Under the pieces are notes generated by a model, which was given only the letters and a program-made list of their open reading frames with translations, did not search any database and was not told the origin of the DNA. From Cellulomonas sp. NS3 (GTDB lineage: Bacteria > Actinomycetota > Actinomycetes > Actinomycetales > Cellulomonadaceae), in NCBI RefSeq assembly GCF_024757985.1, contig NZ_CP103289.1, positions 1,054,001-1,118,000 of the forward strand: a stretch of DNA of 64,000 nt, written 5' to 3'. Within the stretch, counting starts at the first letter, position 1. Every line of letters begins with the position of its first letter. Below, in pieces: positions 25,125-33,749 of the stretch. Position numbers and translations under genes: made by a program.

Positions 25125-26221
25125 ACGACCACGAGGTCGAGAAGGTCCGCGCCCTGCTCGGGGACACGAACCCGGTGCCCGAGCGCGTGCTCGACCGCGC
25201 CCACGAGCGCCCGGCCGCGCGCGAGGCGCTCGACCGGATCGTCCGCACCCGGCCCGACCCCGCGCGCCGGCCGCTGCCCCGGGAGGTGCGTGCCCGGGCG
25301 GGCCGCACCCGGGACGGCCTGCCCGTCCGGGTGGCCGTCGGGGTCGCCGCGGTCACCGCGCTGGCCGTCGCGGTGCTCGCGGACCCGCTCGGCACGCCCC
25401 GCGCGGTCGCCGACACCCCGCCGCTGCTCAGCTACGGGCTCGTCGTCGACACCGAGCTCGCCGAGGCGTCGGGGGACGAGGCCGCGCCCGTGCTGGCGTC
25501 CCTCGCGGACGCGGCGCGCGCCCGGGTCGAGCCGCCGCGCACCGGCGACGTGCAGTACGTGCACGTCGCCCGCTGGACCTTCGAGGGCACGACCGACGCC
25601 GGCGGGACGCGCGCCGCCGTCGTGCCCGGGACCGTCGACACCTGGGTCCGGCCCGACGGGTCGCTGCGCAGCGTCGAGCGGTCGGGCGAGCCGCTCGAGG
25701 TCGGCGGCCGCCTCCCCGGGGGCGGGGCTGCGCCCGGGCCGCCCGAGGAGCAGACGTTCGGCCCCGGTGCGAGCGACGCCCCGACGCTCGACGCCCTCGT
25801 CGGGCTCGCGCCCGACGTGCTGCGCGAGCGCCTGCTCGACGGGACGGTGTGCGCCGCGCGCGAGTCGACGCCCGACGAGACCGCGGTGTGCCTGCTCGAG
25901 GGGACGGCGCGGGTGCAGGAGCGTGCGGTCGTGAGCGGCGCGGTCGACGGCGCGATCTGGTCGGCGCTCGCGGACGAGGACCGGCTCGTGACCCTCGGCG
26001 GCGTCCTCGACCGTGCCGGGCGTCGCACGGTCGCGATCACCGTCGGGTCCGAGGCCGGCGCCCCGGTGCGGCCGATCCTGCTCGTCGACCCGGCGGACGG
26101 GGCCCTGGTCGGCGTCGAGCGGGTGCTCGTCGACGAGTCCGCGGGCTACGGGGTCCCGGCACCCGCCGTCGTGGGGTTCGACGCGTACCTCACCCGGGCG
26201 TGGGTCGACGAGAGCGGCTGA
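25121..26221 (+). CDS. CU044_5270-like membrane protein, likely partner of the ECF sigma factor
   Basis: Protein of 366 residues: short cytoplasmic N-terminus (DHEVEKVRALLG), a single membrane helix near residues 66-86 (VAVGVAAVTALAVAVLA) and a large extracytoplasmic part with DVQYVHVARW, DTWVRPDGSLRSVERSG and a late VGFDAYLTRAW. This layout is typical of proteins annotated CU044_5270, found beside sigma factors in actinobacteria. Coupled by ATGA to the sigma gene, so an anti-sigma or sensor role is likely but unproven; no zinc-binding anti-sigma motif (HxxxCxxC) is seen. Confidence 0.7.
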   Translation: MNDHEVEKVRALLGDTNPVPERVLDRAHERPAAREALDRIVRTRPDPARRPLPREVRARAGRTRDGLPVRVAVGVAAVTALAVAVLADPLGTPRAVADTPPLLSYGLVVDTELAEASGDEAAPVLASLADAARARVEPPRTGDVQYVHVARWTFEGTTDAGGTRAAVVPGTVDTWVRPDGSLRSVERSGEPLEVGGRLPGGGAAPGPPEEQTFGPGASDAPTLDALVGLAPDVLRERLLDGTVCAARESTPDETAVCLLEGTARVQERAVVSGAVDGAIWSALADEDRLVTLGGVLDRAGRRTVAITVGSEAGAPVRPILLVDPADGALVGVERVLVDESAGYGVPAPAVVGFDAYLTRAWVDESG

Positions 26222-26228
26222 GCGCCCC

Positions 26229-27266
26229 TCACGCCGGGACGGCTGCGGCCGGGCCCGCGAGCCAGGCGTCGACACCGGCGAGCAGGCGGTCCCGCGTCGC
26301 GGTGCTGGCGCGGCTCGCCCGGATCGACCCGCGCGCGAGCTCGGCGAGGGCGGCGTCGTCGAAGCCGTGCACGTCGCGCGCGGTGCGGTACTGCTCCGCG
26401 AGACGGGAGCCGAACAGCAGCGGGTCGTCGGCGCCGAGCGCGACGGTCGCCCCCGCGTCGACGATGGCCCGCAGCGGCACGTCCGACGCCTGCCGGTACA
26501 CGCCGAGCGACACGTTCGACGCGGGGCACAGCTCGAGCGCCACGCCCTGCTGGACGACGCGGTCGAGCAGGGCCGGGTCCTCCGCGGTGCGCACGCCGTG
26601 GCCGAGCCGGTCGGGGGCGAGGTGGTCGAGGACGTCCGCGACGTGCTCGGGGCCCAGCAGCTCGCCGCCGTGCGGGACGGACGCGAGGCCGGCGCGGCGC
26701 GCGATCGCGAACGCCGGCGCGAACTCCTCGGTGTCCCCGCGCCGCTCGTCGTTGCTCAGCCCGAACCCGACGACCTCGCCCGGCCCCTCGCCCGCGTGGC
26801 GCGCCGCGAGCCGCGCCAGCGTCCGGGCCTCGAGCGGGTGGCGCATGCGCGACGCGGCGACGACGAGCCCGACCTCGACGCCGTGGCGGGCGCTCGCGGC
26901 GCGGGCCTCGTCGAGGATGATCTCGAGCGCCGCGGACAGCCCGCCGACGTAGGGCGCGTACGACGTCGGGTCCACCTGCAGCTCGAGCCGGCCGGAGCCC
27001 TCGGCGGCGTCGTCCGCGGCCGCCTCGTCGACGATCCGGCGCAGTGCCGCCTCGGTGCGCACGCACGCCCGCGCGGCGTCGTAGAGGCGCTGGAACCGGA
27101 ACCAGCCGCGCTCGTCGGCGGGGACGCGCAGCGGGTCGCCGTCGAGCAGAGCCGCGGGCAGCCGCACGCCGGAGCGCTGCGCGAGGTCGCCCAGGGTCGC
27201 GGTGCGCATGGAGCCGGTGAAGTGCAGGTGGAGGTGGGCCTTGGGGAGCAGGGCCACGTCTCGCAC
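26229..27266 (-). CDS. adenosine deaminase family protein
   Basis: Metal-dependent deaminase of 345 residues of the adenosine/AMP deaminase superfamily (purine salvage). Metal-binding HLHLH is in PKAHLHLHFTGSM, catalytic His and Glu in VPHGGE, VALELCPASNVSLG is the substrate strand and GADDPLLFGS gives the last metal ligand. The N-terminal HFTGS instead of HLDGS is the form seen in a subgroup of actinobacterial homologues, so adenosine as substrate is not certain. GTG at 27266 was chosen since the protein begins a few residues before the metal site. Ends seven bases from the convergent CU044-like gene. Confidence 0.88.
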   Translation of the reverse strand: MRDVALLPKAHLHLHFTGSMRTATLGDLAQRSGVRLPAALLDGDPLRVPADERGWFRFQRLYDAARACVRTEAALRRIVDEAAADDAAEGSGRLELQVDPTSYAPYVGGLSAALEIILDEARAASARHGVEVGLVVAASRMRHPLEARTLARLAARHAGEGPGEVVGFGLSNDERRGDTEEFAPAFAIARRAGLASVPHGGELLGPEHVADVLDHLAPDRLGHGVRTAEDPALLDRVVQQGVALELCPASNVSLGVYRQASDVPLRAIVDAGATVALGADDPLLFGSRLAEQYRTARDVHGFDDAALAELARGSIRASRASTATRDRLLAGVDAWLAGPAAAVPA

Positions 27267-27340
27267 GCCGACAGTGTGCCAGGGCTCGCCGGGTCCGGCC
27301 GCCCGGGCCCACCGCCCGGACCGCCGGACGTCGGCCGCGC

Positions 27341-28018
27341 TCAGACCCCCGCGGTCGCGTCCACGAGCCGGTAGCCGACCCCCCGCACGGTGTCGAAGTG
27401 CTCGGCGCCGAGCTTCTTGCGCAGGTAGCGGACGTACACGTCGACGACGTTCGAGCCCGGGTCGAAGTCGTACCCCCACACCTGCGAGAGCAGCTGCTCA
27501 CGGCTCAGGACGTGCCCGGGATGCCGCAGGAACGTCTCGGCGAGAGCGAACTCGCGCGCGGACAGGTCGACCTCCTGGGAGCCGACGCGCATGCGCCGCG
27601 TGCGCAGGTCGAGCTGGAGCGGCCCGTGGGTCAGCGTCGCGACCTCGCCGACCACCTGCGGGGTCCGCAGCCGCAGCCGGACGCGCGCGAGCAGCTCCTC
27701 GAACCGGAACGGCTTGGCCATGTAGTCGTCGGCGCCCGACTCGAGGCCCGCGACGGTGTCGGTCACCGAGCTGCGCGCCGTGAGGATGATGACCGGCAGG
27801 TGCGCCCCGGACTCCCGGAGCTGGCGCAGCACGTCGAAGCCGTCCATGTCGGCGAGCCCGAGGTCGAGCACCAGGAGGGCGTACTCGCCGGTGCGGGCCA
27901 GCGCGAGCGCCTCCGCCCCCGTCGCGACCGTGGCGGTCGCGAAGCCCTCGGACCGCAGGCCCTTGGCGATGAACGCGGCGATGCGTTCCTCGTCCTCGGC
28001 GATGAGGATCTGTGTCAT
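27341..28018 (-). CDS. OmpR-family response regulator
   Basis: Two-domain regulator of 225 residues. The receiver has acidic DEE near residue 9, phosphoacceptor Asp52 in LVLDLGLADMDG, and conserved Lys in MAKPF. The winged helix has LSAREFALAETFLRHPG and DVYVRYLRKKLG followed by TVRGVGYRL, standard for OmpR/PhoB proteins. Start ATG at 28018 overlaps the stop of the histidine kinase gene by four bases. Target genes are not apparent. Confidence 0.95.
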   Translation of the reverse strand: MTQILIAEDEERIAAFIAKGLRSEGFATATVATGAEALALARTGEYALLVLDLGLADMDGFDVLRQLRESGAHLPVIILTARSSVTDTVAGLESGADDYMAKPFRFEELLARVRLRLRTPQVVGEVATLTHGPLQLDLRTRRMRVGSQEVDLSAREFALAETFLRHPGHVLSREQLLSQVWGYDFDPGSNVVDVYVRYLRKKLGAEHFDTVRGVGYRLVDATAGV

Positions 28019-29535
28019 GTCTGCTCCAACAGCTCGGCGGGGGTGAGACGCGGTTCTTCGACGAGGTCCAGCGCGGGGAGGTCGAGCACGAAGACGGCCC
28101 CGCTGCCCGCACCGAGCGGGGGCCGTTCGAGGGTGACGCGGCCGTGGTGCGCCGCAGCGATCGCGGCGACGATGGGCAGGCCGAGCCCGGCGCCGTCACC
28201 GCGGCGCCCGATGCGGTCGGCGCGGCCGCGGTGGAAGCGCTCGAAGATGCGCGCCTCCTCCTCGGGGGCCACACCGGGACCCTCGTCACGCACCCACAGC
28301 AGCACGCGGCCCGAGCGGATCTCGCTGCCGATGCGGATCCAGGTGCCCGGCGCGGAGACCGACACGGCGTTCGCGATGAGCTGCAGCCACGCCTGGGTGA
28401 CGCGCTGGGAGTCGACGAGCACCGTCGCGTCGGCCCGGGCGGCGACCTGCCAGCGCCGGTCGCCGAGCCCGCGGGCCTTGTCCAGCACGTCGTCCGTGAG
28501 CCGCCCGACGTCCGTGGGCGCGACCCGGACGAAGTCGGGCCGCTCGGCGGTCGCGAGCGTCATGAGGTCGTTGACGAGGCGGTGCATCCGGTCGAGCTCG
28601 TCGAGCGCGAGCGCCTGGGTCGCCCGCACGTCGTCGGGGTCGTCGGGGTCGAGCAGCTCGAGGTGCCCGCGCACGATCGTCAGCGGTGTCCGCAGCTCGT
28701 GGCCCACGTCGTCGAGCAGCTCGCGCTGCGACCCGAACGCGTTCTGCAGCCGGTCGAGCATCGCGTTGACGGTGCGCGCGAGGTCGGACAGGTCGTCGGA
28801 GCCGCTGACCGAGATGCGCTCCGAGAGGTCCGACTCGGTGATGTGCCGCGCGGTGTCGCGCAGCAGCCGGACAGGCCGCAGCAGGCGCCCGACGACGAAC
28901 CACGCGACCAGCGCGATCACCACGAGCGAGCCCAGCGCGACCGACGCGTACGACCGGTACACCCGCGACATCGTCGCGATCTCGGCCTGGCGGTCGATCG
29001 CGACGACGAACAGGCCCTGGTGCGGGTCGCCCGTCACCGAGACGGGCATCGCGACGAGGCGGTACTCGGTCACGGACGTGCGCACGGTCTGCAGCTCCAC
29101 CGGGTCCTCGGGGGAGACCGCAGCGAGCCGGCGCAGCAGCTCCTCGTCGGCCTCGAGGCGCAGCGGCACGGACGTCGAGGCGAGCCAGCGCGGCTCGCCG
29201 TCGACGAGCGCGAGCACCCCCTCGTGCTCGGTGAAGCCGCGGCGCTGCACGGCCGCGTAGAGCAGGTCCGTCACGGTCGTGAACTCGAGCTCGGGGTTGC
29301 GCTCGGCGTCGGGGCCCTCGGCGGTCACGAAGCGCAGCACGTCGATCGCGCGCACGAGCGAGTCGTCGATGCGCTTGTCGGTGCGCTGCGCCTGCAGGAG
29401 GTACGCCGTCGCACCCGCGATCACGACGGCGAGCGCCGCGAGCAGCAGCACGGCCGAGAGGACCCGGGCGCGGACGGTCAGGTGCGCCACGCGGTCGTGC
29501 GGGGCGCGGCCCCGACGCCGTCGTGCCGAACGCAT
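28015..29535 (-). CDS. sensor histidine kinase, OmpR-type partner
   Basis: Membrane kinase of 506 residues. First membrane helix near residues 24-48 (VLSAVLLLAALAVVIAGATAY), extracytoplasmic sensor of about 130 residues, second helix (LGSLVVIALVAWFVVGRLL), HAMP, then a dimerisation box VGHELRTPL with His279, and an ATPase domain with VRDEGPGVA and GDGAGLGLPIV. ATG at 29535 overlaps the upstream gene stop as TGATG; two GTG codons just before it are alternatives. Sits between the Pro-rich membrane protein and its response regulator, all coupled by overlap. Confidence 0.93.
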   Translation of the reverse strand: MRSARRRRGRAPHDRVAHLTVRARVLSAVLLLAALAVVIAGATAYLLQAQRTDKRIDDSLVRAIDVLRFVTAEGPDAERNPELEFTTVTDLLYAAVQRRGFTEHEGVLALVDGEPRWLASTSVPLRLEADEELLRRLAAVSPEDPVELQTVRTSVTEYRLVAMPVSVTGDPHQGLFVVAIDRQAEIATMSRVYRSYASVALGSLVVIALVAWFVVGRLLRPVRLLRDTARHITESDLSERISVSGSDDLSDLARTVNAMLDRLQNAFGSQRELLDDVGHELRTPLTIVRGHLELLDPDDPDDVRATQALALDELDRMHRLVNDLMTLATAERPDFVRVAPTDVGRLTDDVLDKARGLGDRRWQVAARADATVLVDSQRVTQAWLQLIANAVSVSAPGTWIRIGSEIRSGRVLLWVRDEGPGVAPEEEARIFERFHRGRADRIGRRGDGAGLGLPIVAAIAAAHHGRVTLERPPLGAGSGAVFVLDLPALDLVEEPRLTPAELLEQT

Positions 29536-30689
29536 CACCACGTCCCGCCGTGCACGGCGCGTTCGTGGTGGCCGCGGTGGTCGCGGGCACCTGAGCCCGG
29601 GCCGCGCGGGTCGGGCGTCGCGGGCTGCGGTCGGGTCGGCGGGGCGACGTGCGTGTGGTCCCGCGTCGGGCGCGGGTCGGTGGCGCGTCCGGGCGCGCGA
29701 CCGGCGGGCGGGCGGGCCGGGGAGCGGTCGGTGGGCGACGAGGTGGCCGGTGCGGGTGCGGCTGCGGAGGGCGTCGCCGGCACGGGAGGCGGTGCCGGTG
29801 CGGGCGGCGCTGCCGGTGCGGGGGGCGCCGCGGGCGCGGGCGTCGCCGGTCGGGCCTCGGCGGCAGCCCGGGGGACCTGCGCCGTCGGGTCGTGCGGGAC
29901 CGGGCCGTGCCCTGCCCCGCCGTGGCGGCCGCCCGTCGCCGCTCGGGGGACCGGGTGCGGAGCGTCCCGGTCGTGCGGGTGCACCCGCTCGGTCGAGCTC
30001 GGCCCCCCGTTGTCCGTCTCACCGGTGGAGCCGGTCGACCGAGGGGACGGAGCGTCGCCCGACCACCACGTCGTCCGGCTGCTCCTGTCGTGCGCCGGGT
30101 CGGTCGCGAGCGTGAGCCAGGGCGTCGCGCCGGTCGCACGCGGCGTCGGGACGGTCGGCTCGGACGTCGCCGCGCCCGACGGCGTGGCCCCCGCGCCCGT
30201 CGGCACCGCAGGCCCACCGGTCGACTGCCGGCCCCTCGATGCGGTCTCCGGGTCGGCGGCACGGGCGGCGCGCGCCGTGCCCGAAACGCCGACCGGTCCG
30301 GGGGGTGCGCCGCGGGACGCTCGAGCGCCCGGTGCCGACCCTTCCGCACCGCGCCGGGCGTGCGCCGCGTCGTCGGGACGTACCGTCGCCGACCTCCCGG
30401 GCGCCGAGGTGGTCGGCGGCGGGAGCGCGGTCGCCGTCGCGCCGGGTGCGGAGTGCGCGGCCTCGTCCGGGCCGGTCGCGTCGACGTCATCCGCCTCGGC
30501 GGGGCCGGTGACGCCCACGCCGGGCGGCGACGCGGGCGGCGGGTCGATCACGGGCGGGACGGTCACCACCATCGGCTCGGCGAGCGCACCGCGGGGCTCG
30601 TTCGGCTCGGCGAAGATCGCGGAGACGCCCACGCCGAGCAGCACGACGGCAGCGGTGCCGCCGGCGACGATGCTCAGGCTTTCGGGCAT
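29535..30689 (-). CDS. Pro/Ala-rich membrane-anchored protein coupled to a two-component system
   Basis: Protein of 384 residues with one N-terminal membrane helix (about 7-28, IVAGGTAAVVLLGVGVSAIF) and then some 350 residues of low-complexity Ala, Pro, Gly, Thr and charged residues (for example APAAPPAPAAPPAPAPPP) and a His-rich end, likely disordered in the periplasm or cell wall. No family is recognised. Its stop overlaps the kinase start (TGATG), which supports that it is translated. A GATACT ends seven bases before its ATG and no ribosome site is seen, so its mRNA may be leaderless. It could act as a cell-wall sensor partner for the kinase (inference). Confidence 0.65.
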   Translation of the reverse strand: MPESLSIVAGGTAAVVLLGVGVSAIFAEPNEPRGALAEPMVVTVPPVIDPPPASPPGVGVTGPAEADDVDATGPDEAAHSAPGATATALPPPTTSAPGRSATVRPDDAAHARRGAEGSAPGARASRGAPPGPVGVSGTARAARAADPETASRGRQSTGGPAVPTGAGATPSGAATSEPTVPTPRATGATPWLTLATDPAHDRSSRTTWWSGDAPSPRSTGSTGETDNGGPSSTERVHPHDRDAPHPVPRAATGGRHGGAGHGPVPHDPTAQVPRAAAEARPATPAPAAPPAPAAPPAPAPPPVPATPSAAAPAPATSSPTDRSPARPPAGRAPGRATDPRPTRDHTHVAPPTRPQPATPDPRGPGSGARDHRGHHERAVHGGTW

Positions 30690-30696
30690 ACCGCAC

Positions 30697-30702
30697 AGTA
30701 TC
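30697..30702 (-). promoter_or_regulatory. possible -10 element for a leaderless transcript
   Basis: On the leftward strand GATACT is followed by seven bases and then the ATG at 30689, the exact spacing expected if transcription begins at the start codon. There is no Shine-Dalgarno sequence and no clear -35. Confidence 0.4.
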
Positions 30703-30833
30703 GGGGCACTGGCGACATCTGCAGGAGACCCCGACCACGGGTGGCCGCCGGGTCCGGGCCCCGTCCGGGTGACGGACGCGCGCCCGGGCGACGGGTCCCG
30801 AGCCGCCGGTCGCCCCGCGGTGAGCCCGCCGGG

Positions 30834-31463
30834 TCAGGGCGCCGGCAGGATCCCGCGCTGGATCGCGATCGTGACCGCGCGCGTGCGGTCGTCGACGCCG
30901 AGCTTGGCGAACGTCCGGATCAGGTGCGTCTTCACGGTCGCCTCGGCGATGAACAGCTCGCGCCCGATCGCCGCGTTCGACAGCCCACGCGCGACCCCCG
31001 CGAGCACCTCGAGCTCGCGGGCGCTGAGCCGGTCACGGTCGGACCGGAGCTGCTCGACGAGCCGGCGCGCGACCGTCGGGGAGAGCGCGGACTCGCCGCG
31101 CGCGGCTGCCCGGACGCCGGCGACAAGCTGCTCGCGCGGCGTGTCCTTGAGCAGGTAGCCGGTCGCACCCGCCTCGACGGCCCGCAGGATGTCGGTGTCC
31201 GTCTCGTACGTGGTCAGCACCAGCACGTGCACGGACGGCGTCTCGGCACGGATGCGCGCGGTCGCCGCGGCACCGTCGAGCACCGGCATCCGCAGGTCCA
31301 TCAGGACGAGGTCCGGCGTGAGCGTGCGCGCGGCGTCGACCGCGGCCTGCCCGTCCGCGGCCTCACCGACCACCTCGATGTCCGGCTCCGCGGCGAGCAG
31401 ACCCGTGAGCCCCGAGCGCACGACGGGGTGGTCGTCGACGACCAGGACGCGGACGGGGTTCAC
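30834..31463 (-). CDS. NarL/LuxR-family response regulator
   Basis: Regulator of 209 residues. Receiver domain with VVDDHPVVR, phosphoacceptor Asp56 in LVLMDLRMPVLDG, and Lys in GYLLKDTPRE. C-terminal LuxR helix-turn-helix: LSARELEVLAGVARGLSN and EATVKTHL. Its start overlaps the kinase stop by four bases. It is the last gene of a four-gene leftward operon with an ABC exporter. Confidence 0.95.
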   Translation of the reverse strand: MNPVRVLVVDDHPVVRSGLTGLLAAEPDIEVVGEAADGQAAVDAARTLTPDLVLMDLRMPVLDGAAATARIRAETPSVHVLVLTTYETDTDILRAVEAGATGYLLKDTPREQLVAGVRAAARGESALSPTVARRLVEQLRSDRDRLSARELEVLAGVARGLSNAAIGRELFIAEATVKTHLIRTFAKLGVDDRTRAVTIAIQRGILPAP

Positions 31464-32893
31464 GGTGCTCCTCCGGGTCGGCTGGTCGGAGCCGTGGCGC
31501 TCGCGGACCGGGCGTCAGTATCGCCCCCGCCCCCGCCCCCGCCCCGGCCCCCGCCGTCGCCGCCACCGTCGGCCGCCGCCGCAGGCATTCGTACGAGCAC
31601 CCGCGTCCCGCCGCCTGGCGCCGTGCCGACGTCGAGCGTCCCGCCGCCCGCGCGCACGCGCTCCTCCATCCCGCGCAGCCCGACCCCGCGGCCCACCTCG
31701 GGCGCCATGCCGCGGCCGTCGTCGTGCACCTCGAGCTCGACCGTCCCGTCCTCGGAGCCGAGCCGCAGACGGACCCGTCGGGCGTCCGCGTGCTTGCGCA
31801 CGTTCGCGAGCGCCTCCTGCGCACCGCGCAGCAGCACGACCTCGGTGTCGCGCGAGAGCGGTGCGTCCTGCCCGAGGTCGACGTCGACCTCGACGCCGGT
31901 CTCGGCGGTGAACCGCTCGGCGAGGCGCGTGAGGGCGTCGCGCAGCCCCTGCTGCTGCAGCCCCGCCGGTCCGAACGCGGCGACGAGCGCGCGGGCCTCG
32001 GCGAGGTTCTCGCGCGCGACGTCCTCGATCTGCTCGACGCGTCCCCGCGCGGCGTCGGTCGCCGCACGGTCGAGCTCCGCGCCGGCGGCCTGCGCGAGCA
32101 TCACGACGCTCGTGAACCCCTGCGCGAGCGTGTCGTGGATCTCCTGCGCCAGGCGCTCGCGCTCCGCGAGGACGCCCGCCGCGTGGTTCGTCGCGGCGAG
32201 CGCGGCCTGAGCCGCCTCGAGGCGCTCGATGAGCCCGGCGCGCTCCTCGCTCTGCTCGGCGATCTGCGTGATCCACAGCCCGAGCAGCACGCTGAACATC
32301 AGGCCGATGCCCATCTGCCCGGCGATCTCGACCCACGCCGCCCGGTCCGCCCAGCCGCGCAGGCCCATCGCGACCGAGGCGCCGACGGCGAGCACGAGCG
32401 CGATGGCCGCGGCGGTCGTGCGCCGCTGGCTGAAGAACCAGATCTGGGAGTAGGCGATGAACAGCAGCAGCGTCCCCATGGGTTCGAGGCGCACGACGAG
32501 CACCACGGCCGCGACCAGCACCGCGAGGTAGACGTGCGCGAGCCGGCCGTCGCCCCGCAGCGCGGCGCGGCGCCCGATCACGGTGTACGCGGTCGCGAGC
32601 ACCGCCATCGCACCGAACGAGACCGCCGTCGCAGCCGGGTCGTGGCCGTCGAACAGGAACGACGTGCAGGCGATCGCGACCATCACGTAGAACGCGACGT
32701 CCCACCCGCGCAGCGTGCGGGCCCAGAACTCCGCCCGCTCGACCCCGGGGCGCCGGGCGGGCCGGTCGGCCGGGTCCGGGGCGTCGGCCGGCACGAGTCC
32801 GATCCGGCGCAGCGCCCCGTGCGCGCCGATCGGCCGGTCGCCGCCCGTGGGGACAGCGGCCGGCCGGTCGGCGCCGGGGTCGTCAGCCCGCAT
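31460..32893 (-). CDS. HisKA_3-type sensor histidine kinase
   Basis: Membrane kinase of 477 residues. The N-terminal half has about five to six hydrophobic segments in place of an extracellular sensor. RERLAQEIHDTLAQGFTSV with His253 is the HisKA_3 phosphoacceptor box, and VHDDGRGMAPE and GVGLRGMEERV form the ATP pocket. The C-terminal 35 residues are almost only Gly and Asp then Ser/Ala/Pro (GGGDGGGRGGGGGGGD). This is the DesK/LiaS kind that usually pairs with an ABC transporter. It overlaps the ABC permease by 11 bases and the regulator by four. Confidence 0.93.
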   Translation of the reverse strand: MRADDPGADRPAAVPTGGDRPIGAHGALRRIGLVPADAPDPADRPARRPGVERAEFWARTLRGWDVAFYVMVAIACTSFLFDGHDPAATAVSFGAMAVLATAYTVIGRRAALRGDGRLAHVYLAVLVAAVVLVVRLEPMGTLLLFIAYSQIWFFSQRRTTAAAIALVLAVGASVAMGLRGWADRAAWVEIAGQMGIGLMFSVLLGLWITQIAEQSEERAGLIERLEAAQAALAATNHAAGVLAERERLAQEIHDTLAQGFTSVVMLAQAAGAELDRAATDAARGRVEQIEDVARENLAEARALVAAFGPAGLQQQGLRDALTRLAERFTAETGVEVDVDLGQDAPLSRDTEVVLLRGAQEALANVRKHADARRVRLRLGSEDGTVELEVHDDGRGMAPEVGRGVGLRGMEERVRAGGGTLDVGTAPGGGTRVLVRMPAAAADGGGDGGGRGGGGGGGDTDARSASATAPTSRPGGAP

Positions 32894-33749
32894 CGCGCCG
32901 CGTCCACCGGAACGTGCGGACCCCGAGCGCGAGCCCGAGGACGGCCCACACCGCGAGCACGAGCGCGGCCAGGGGGTGCTCCCACGACCCGGCGACCTCC
33001 ATGGGCAGGTAGGTGTCGGGCAGGAACACCGAGCGCATGCCCTGGGCCATCCACTTGAGCGGGAACACCGACGCGATCTGTTGCATCCAGGTCGGCAGGG
33101 CGTCGTACATGAAGAACACGCCGGAGACGAACTGCAGCACGAGCACGACGGGCGTCACGACCGCGCTCGCGCTGCGCCCGGTGCGCGGCACCGAGGAGAA
33201 CGCGACCCCGCACACGGAGCCTGCGGCGGTCCCGAGCAGGAAGACCCACGCGAACGTGAACCAGCGGTCGGGGTCGGTCGGCAGCGGGACGTCGAACAGG
33301 AGCGCCGCGACCGCGAGCAGGAGCGCGAGCTGGACCGCCGAGGCGACGAGCACCTGCCCGACCTTGCCGAGGAAGTACGCCGCGGCAGGCAGCGGGGTGC
33401 CGCGCAGCCGCTTGAGCCCGCCCTCGTCGCGCTCCACGGCGATGGTGATGGCGAGCGACTGGAAGCTCGAGAGCATCACGCCGGTCGCGACCATCCCGGG
33501 CAGGAAGTACTGCGCGAACGGCACGGTCCCCCCGTCGGGGCCGACGCGCGCGCCGTCCTGCCCGAACACCGTCGCGAAGATGGCGAGCATGATGACGGGG
33601 TAGAGGAAGATGAACACGACCGCGTCGCGCTCGCGGAAGTACTGCCGCAGCTCGAGGCGCGTGCGCCCGACGCCGAGGCGCAGCGTGCCGGGCAGCGCGG
33701 CGGCGCGCACGAGCGGGGGACGGGTCGCCGGGGCGGTCGTGGCGGTCAT
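32883..33749 (-). CDS. ABC-2 type transporter permease
   Basis: Permease of 288 residues with six likely membrane helices. ELRQYFRERDAVVFIFLYPVIM and the long helix-rich middle are typical of ABC-2 exporters such as DrrB and NodJ. AVERDEGGLKRLRGTPL is the usual cytoplasmic coupling region. ATG at 33749 overlaps the ATPase stop by four bases. Likely an exporter of a drug, lipid or peptide sensed by the downstream kinase. Confidence 0.92.
   Translation of the reverse strand: MTATTAPATRPPLVRAAALPGTLRLGVGRTRLELRQYFRERDAVVFIFLYPVIMLAIFATVFGQDGARVGPDGGTVPFAQYFLPGMVATGVMLSSFQSLAITIAVERDEGGLKRLRGTPLPAAAYFLGKVGQVLVASAVQLALLLAVAALLFDVPLPTDPDRWFTFAWVFLLGTAAGSVCGVAFSSVPRTGRSASAVVTPVVLVLQFVSGVFFMYDALPTWMQQIASVFPLKWMAQGMRSVFLPDTYLPMEVAGSWEHPLAALVLAVWAVLGLALGVRTFRWTRRDAG

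Noticed and set aside
30690-30833. Terminator between the two two-component operons
   Set aside because: Only weak GC-rich inverted repeats; no clear hairpin could be defined.
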